Shown one piece after another: positions 62,137-64,000 of a stretch of DNA of 64,000 nt. The notes under the pieces are model-generated. The model was not told the origin of the DNA and searched no databases. It saw only the letters and a list, made by a program, of their open reading frames with translations. Source of the DNA: an uncultured Tenacibaculum sp. (GTDB taxonomy: Bacteria > Bacteroidota > Bacteroidia > Flavobacteriales > Flavobacteriaceae); assembly GCA_947498055.1 (NCBI GenBank), contig CANMJA010000001.1:124001-188000 (forward strand). Reading direction: 5' to 3'. Made by a program: the position numbers and the translations under genes. The first letter of the stretch is position 1; each line of letters opens with the position of its first letter.

Positions 62137-63174
62137 ATGATCATGATTCTGAAGAAATGTTTAACCATATTTTGTGTATTTGTAAGTTTAATATGTGTTT
62201 CTCAAAATAATAATGTATGCACTAAAAGTGATGCTTCTATAGATTTAAATTCTATAGGTAAATGTGCCATTAAAAAATTTAAAAAATCTAATAGCAAAGA
62301 GTATATTAAGGTTTCTACAATTACCACAAGAAATAGGTTTGTTAGAAATAGAAAAAAATTATTTATAAATAAAAGAAAAAAAGAAATTGCGAAAAAGGCT
62401 GAATTAACAATAGCAAGTGTAGATAATATTCCTGTTTTTAAGAATTGTTCTTCGGTTTCTTTTGAAAACAGATTGCAATGCTTTAATCAACAAATAAGCG
62501 AACATATTTCAACAAATCTAATATATCCAAAAGAAGCTTTTCAAAATAAAATAGAAGATAAAGTTTCAATTACTTTTATAATAGGTAAAGAAGGAATTGT
62601 TAAGAGTATTAAAGCTAAGAGTACTAAAAATAATAGTTCTTTTGAAAATGAGGCTAAAAGAATTATTAGTAGTTTGCCTCCATTTATTCCAGCGAAACAC
62701 AAAGGAGAAATTAGAGATGTTAAACACGAAATTCATATAGACTTTGAGTTGTCTAATGAAGATAAAACAAGAAATACAAATTTAATTGCTTCTGAAGAAG
62801 GTGTGATTAATAATTATTTAAGGTTTGATATTGTAAGTGACGCACCTGTTTTTGTTGATTGCGCAGATTATGCAGGAGATTCTAAGCAAAATTGTGTTAA
62901 AGAAACAATTGTGAATACTATTTTAGAAAATCTTACTTATCCTTTTGATGCCGCTTCTCAAGGAATAGAAGGTAGAGTTTGGGTTCGATTTATTGTTGAT
63001 AAAGAAGGATATGTTACCAATATAACAACAGAAGGTCCAGCCAATGGAGAGTTATTAGAAGAAGAGGCTAAAAGATTGGTTACACTACTTCCAAAATTTG
63101 TTTCAGGTAAACATAATGGAGCCTATGTTAATGTAGAATATTTTATACCTATTGATTTTCAGTTAAATGAATAA
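62137..63174 (+). CDS. Secreted protein with two TonB C-terminal domains
   Basis: 345 residues with a signal peptide (residues 1-24, ending CVSQNN). Two TonB_C-like units: about 105-205 (PVFKNCSSV, FENRLQCFNQQISEHIS, YPKEAFQNKIEDKVSITFII) and about 235-343 (PVFVDCADY, NCVKETIVNTILENL, YPFDAASQGIEGRVWVRFIV). Each has the 'P-V-F-x-x-C' and 'YPxxAxxxxIEGxVxVxFhV' pattern. It lacks the N-terminal TM anchor and proline-rich stretch of a true TonB, so energy transduction is doubtful. Start at MIM; Met3 is equally possible. The leader contains a CCCCCC run at 62099-62104. Confidence 0.85.
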   Translation: MIMILKKCLTIFCVFVSLICVSQNNNVCTKSDASIDLNSIGKCAIKKFKKSNSKEYIKVSTITTRNRFVRNRKKLFINKRKKEIAKKAELTIASVDNIPVFKNCSSVSFENRLQCFNQQISEHISTNLIYPKEAFQNKIEDKVSITFIIGKEGIVKSIKAKSTKNNSSFENEAKRIISSLPPFIPAKHKGEIRDVKHEIHIDFELSNEDKTRNTNLIASEEGVINNYLRFDIVSDAPVFVDCADYAGDSKQNCVKETIVNTILENLTYPFDAASQGIEGRVWVRFIVDKEGYVTNITTEGPANGELLEEEAKRLVTLLPKFVSGKHNGAYVNVEYFIPIDFQLNE

Positions 63175-63189
63175 TTAAAAGGAATATCC

Positions 63190-63262
63190 AAGGTATATTA
63201 AAATGAAGTAATTAAAATTTTACTTATTACTTTTAATAAGAGTTTACGTTTTTTTATACCTT
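63190..63262. terminator. Nested inverted repeats between convergent genes
   Basis: Inner hairpin CTTATTA-CTTT-TAATAAG (63223-63240) and outer arms AAGGTATA / TATACCTT (63190-63197 and 63255-63262), with a T-run before the right outer arm. A plausible bidirectional terminator. Confidence 0.45.
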
Positions 63263-63302
63263 GAAAATATTTAAAGTGAAATTAATAAATAATGGAATGG
63301 TC

Positions 63303-64000
63303 TTATTTAAAATCTTTTATTAATTCATCGATAGAGATCGTGTTTTTTTCTTTTTGTTGATAAATAACTTCTGCTCTAATGGCTTTTAAACCAGACACTC
63401 CTTGTAAATCTTCAATATCTAGTAACTCAATATTACCTAGTTGGTTTTTAGATTGTAAGTATTTTATATATTTTAAATATTCTTCTGCATCTTTATTTTG
63501 CGAGTAAACAATAGATATTTTACCAGGAATTGTTAGGCGTTCGTTAGTGCCTTTAATGTGTGCTTTATCGATTCTCTTTTTTATTATTTCATAGCGTATG
63601 TTATAGGCACCATCTACATCAAACTGTTTTTCATCCATTCTAAATTCGATGGCCAAAGGATTATTATGTATTAAAATTAAAGAAGCAACTTGTAAATCAT
63701 GCTGTAATGTTTTTCTTAAATTATAAGCTATATTTTCCATCTCATAAGTGGTTTGTAGCTGCCATAACCTTAGATTGTATAAATATAAAGGATCATATTT
63801 TTTATCTTCTGTAATAGATTGTCCTATGTACATATTATATTCAACACCATCTGTTTTATATCGTTCAAAATAATGAGGGAATATTTTTTGAGCTTCTTCT
63901 TGTTTTTTATCTAAAAATTTAGCTAGCTTATCATTTAATTTAGTAACACTTAATTCAAAATCTTTTCTTTTCTCATACACAACATTTAAATTAGTATCTA
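63303..64000 (-). CDS. C-terminal part of a larger protein, possibly GAF-domain-containing (partial)
   Basis: The frame remains open to the right edge (reading DTNLNVVYEKRKDFELSV before the GTG at 63980), so the true start lies outside the window and this is a 3' fragment of about 232 codons. Mixed alpha/beta, charged, no TM. Segments include EAQKIFPHYFERYKTDGVEYN, LYLYNLRLWQLQTTYEMENIAY and YEIIKKRIDKAHIKGTNERLT. I recall similar C-terminal regions in flavobacterial GAF-domain proteins, but no GAF motif is visible in this fragment. Convergent with the TonB_C gene. Confidence 0.6.
   Translation of the reverse strand, partial: DTNLNVVYEKRKDFELSVTKLNDKLAKFLDKKQEEAQKIFPHYFERYKTDGVEYNMYIGQSITEDKKYDPLYLYNLRLWQLQTTYEMENIAYNLRKTLQHDLQVASLILIHNNPLAIEFRMDEKQFDVDGAYNIRYEIIKKRIDKAHIKGTNERLTIPGKISIVYSQNKDAEEYLKYIKYLQSKNQLGNIELLDIEDLQGVSGLKAIRAEVIYQQKEKNTISIDELIKDFK

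Noticed and set aside
1..64000. CRISPR arrays, insertion sequences, integrases, prophage genes
   Set aside because: No regularly spaced repeats, transposase, integrase or phage structural gene could be found in any frame.

Overview
The window looks like a chromosomal segment of a marine Flavobacteriaceae bacterium (Bacteroidota), Tenacibaculum- or Polaribacter-like. The reasons are very AT-rich DNA, several TAnnTTTG-type -7 promoter boxes, few Shine-Dalgarno signals, many lipoproteins and Bacteroidota-specific families (paired RHS proteins with a DUF6443-type N-terminus, Y_Y_Y/beta-propeller LytS-type kinases, PycTM proteins). The genus is inferred from protein style only. No database search was possible, so all family names are recognition from sequence.

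Region 1 (1-10.8 kb). A cobalamin (corrin ring) cluster lies on the minus strand: COG0523/CobW GTPase with a His-rich loop, PduO-type adenosyltransferase, CobI, a CobJ-CobH fusion, BluB, CobL, a CbiG-CobM fusion and CobK. It is interrupted by short palindromic interspersed repeats. The cobalt chelatase and the late amidation/loop-assembly genes are not in the window. A secreted histidine phosphatase diverges from it.

Region 2 (10.8-24.2 kb). A two-gene RHS locus (1126 aa and 1519 aa) is followed one base later by a small lipoprotein. The second RHS protein ends in a metzincin-like zinc-protease domain, so this looks like a polymorphic toxin with a candidate immunity or partner lipoprotein. 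A TPR/AraC-type membrane regulator is divergent from it. A four-gene operon encoding a NarX/NarL-like two-component system follows.

Region 3 (24.2-32.3 kb). A coherent plus-strand cluster that I interpret as a zinc-limitation (zinc-sparing) locus: iota-type carbonic anhydrase, an unknown protein, PhoX-type phosphatase, two COG0523 metallochaperone GTPases, and an ABC ATPase / FtsX permease / CxxC protein trio like the zinc-responsive PA4064-PA4066 set of Pseudomonas. A perfect 11-3-11 palindrome covers the -33 element of a canonical promoter in front of it and is a candidate Zur-type operator.

Region 4 (32.6-34.7 kb). A compact four-gene cassette: a small Ala/Val/Ser-rich protein with one Cys, an SdpA/DUF5819-like protein, an SdpB/HTTM-like membrane protein and a DCC thiol oxidoreductase. 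It resembles a peptide-toxin maturation system and is the best candidate for an undescribed system.

Region 5 (35-39.2 kb). A DUF2892 protein with a 28-aa membrane peptide upstream, a lipoprotein preceded by two CRP-like boxes, a sterol-desaturase-type hydroxylase, a Crp-family regulator, a heavy-metal-binding protein, a periplasmic rhodanese and the initiator tRNA.

Region 6 (39.6-49.6 kb). A LytS/LytTR two-component pair converges on a MarR / membrane-fusion / RND / TolC efflux operon; a perfect palindrome upstream of marR looks like its operator.

Region 7 (49.7-64 kb). Housekeeping and stress genes: DUF423, a phosphoesterase-beta-barrel fusion, SelO, an alpha/beta hydrolase-OsmC fusion, MsrA and MsrB. 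These are followed by an orphan HD-PycTM protein, a secreted DUF3887-like protein, a double PilJ-domain protein with an alginate-export-type porin, a double TonB_C protein, and the 3' part of a larger gene running off the end.
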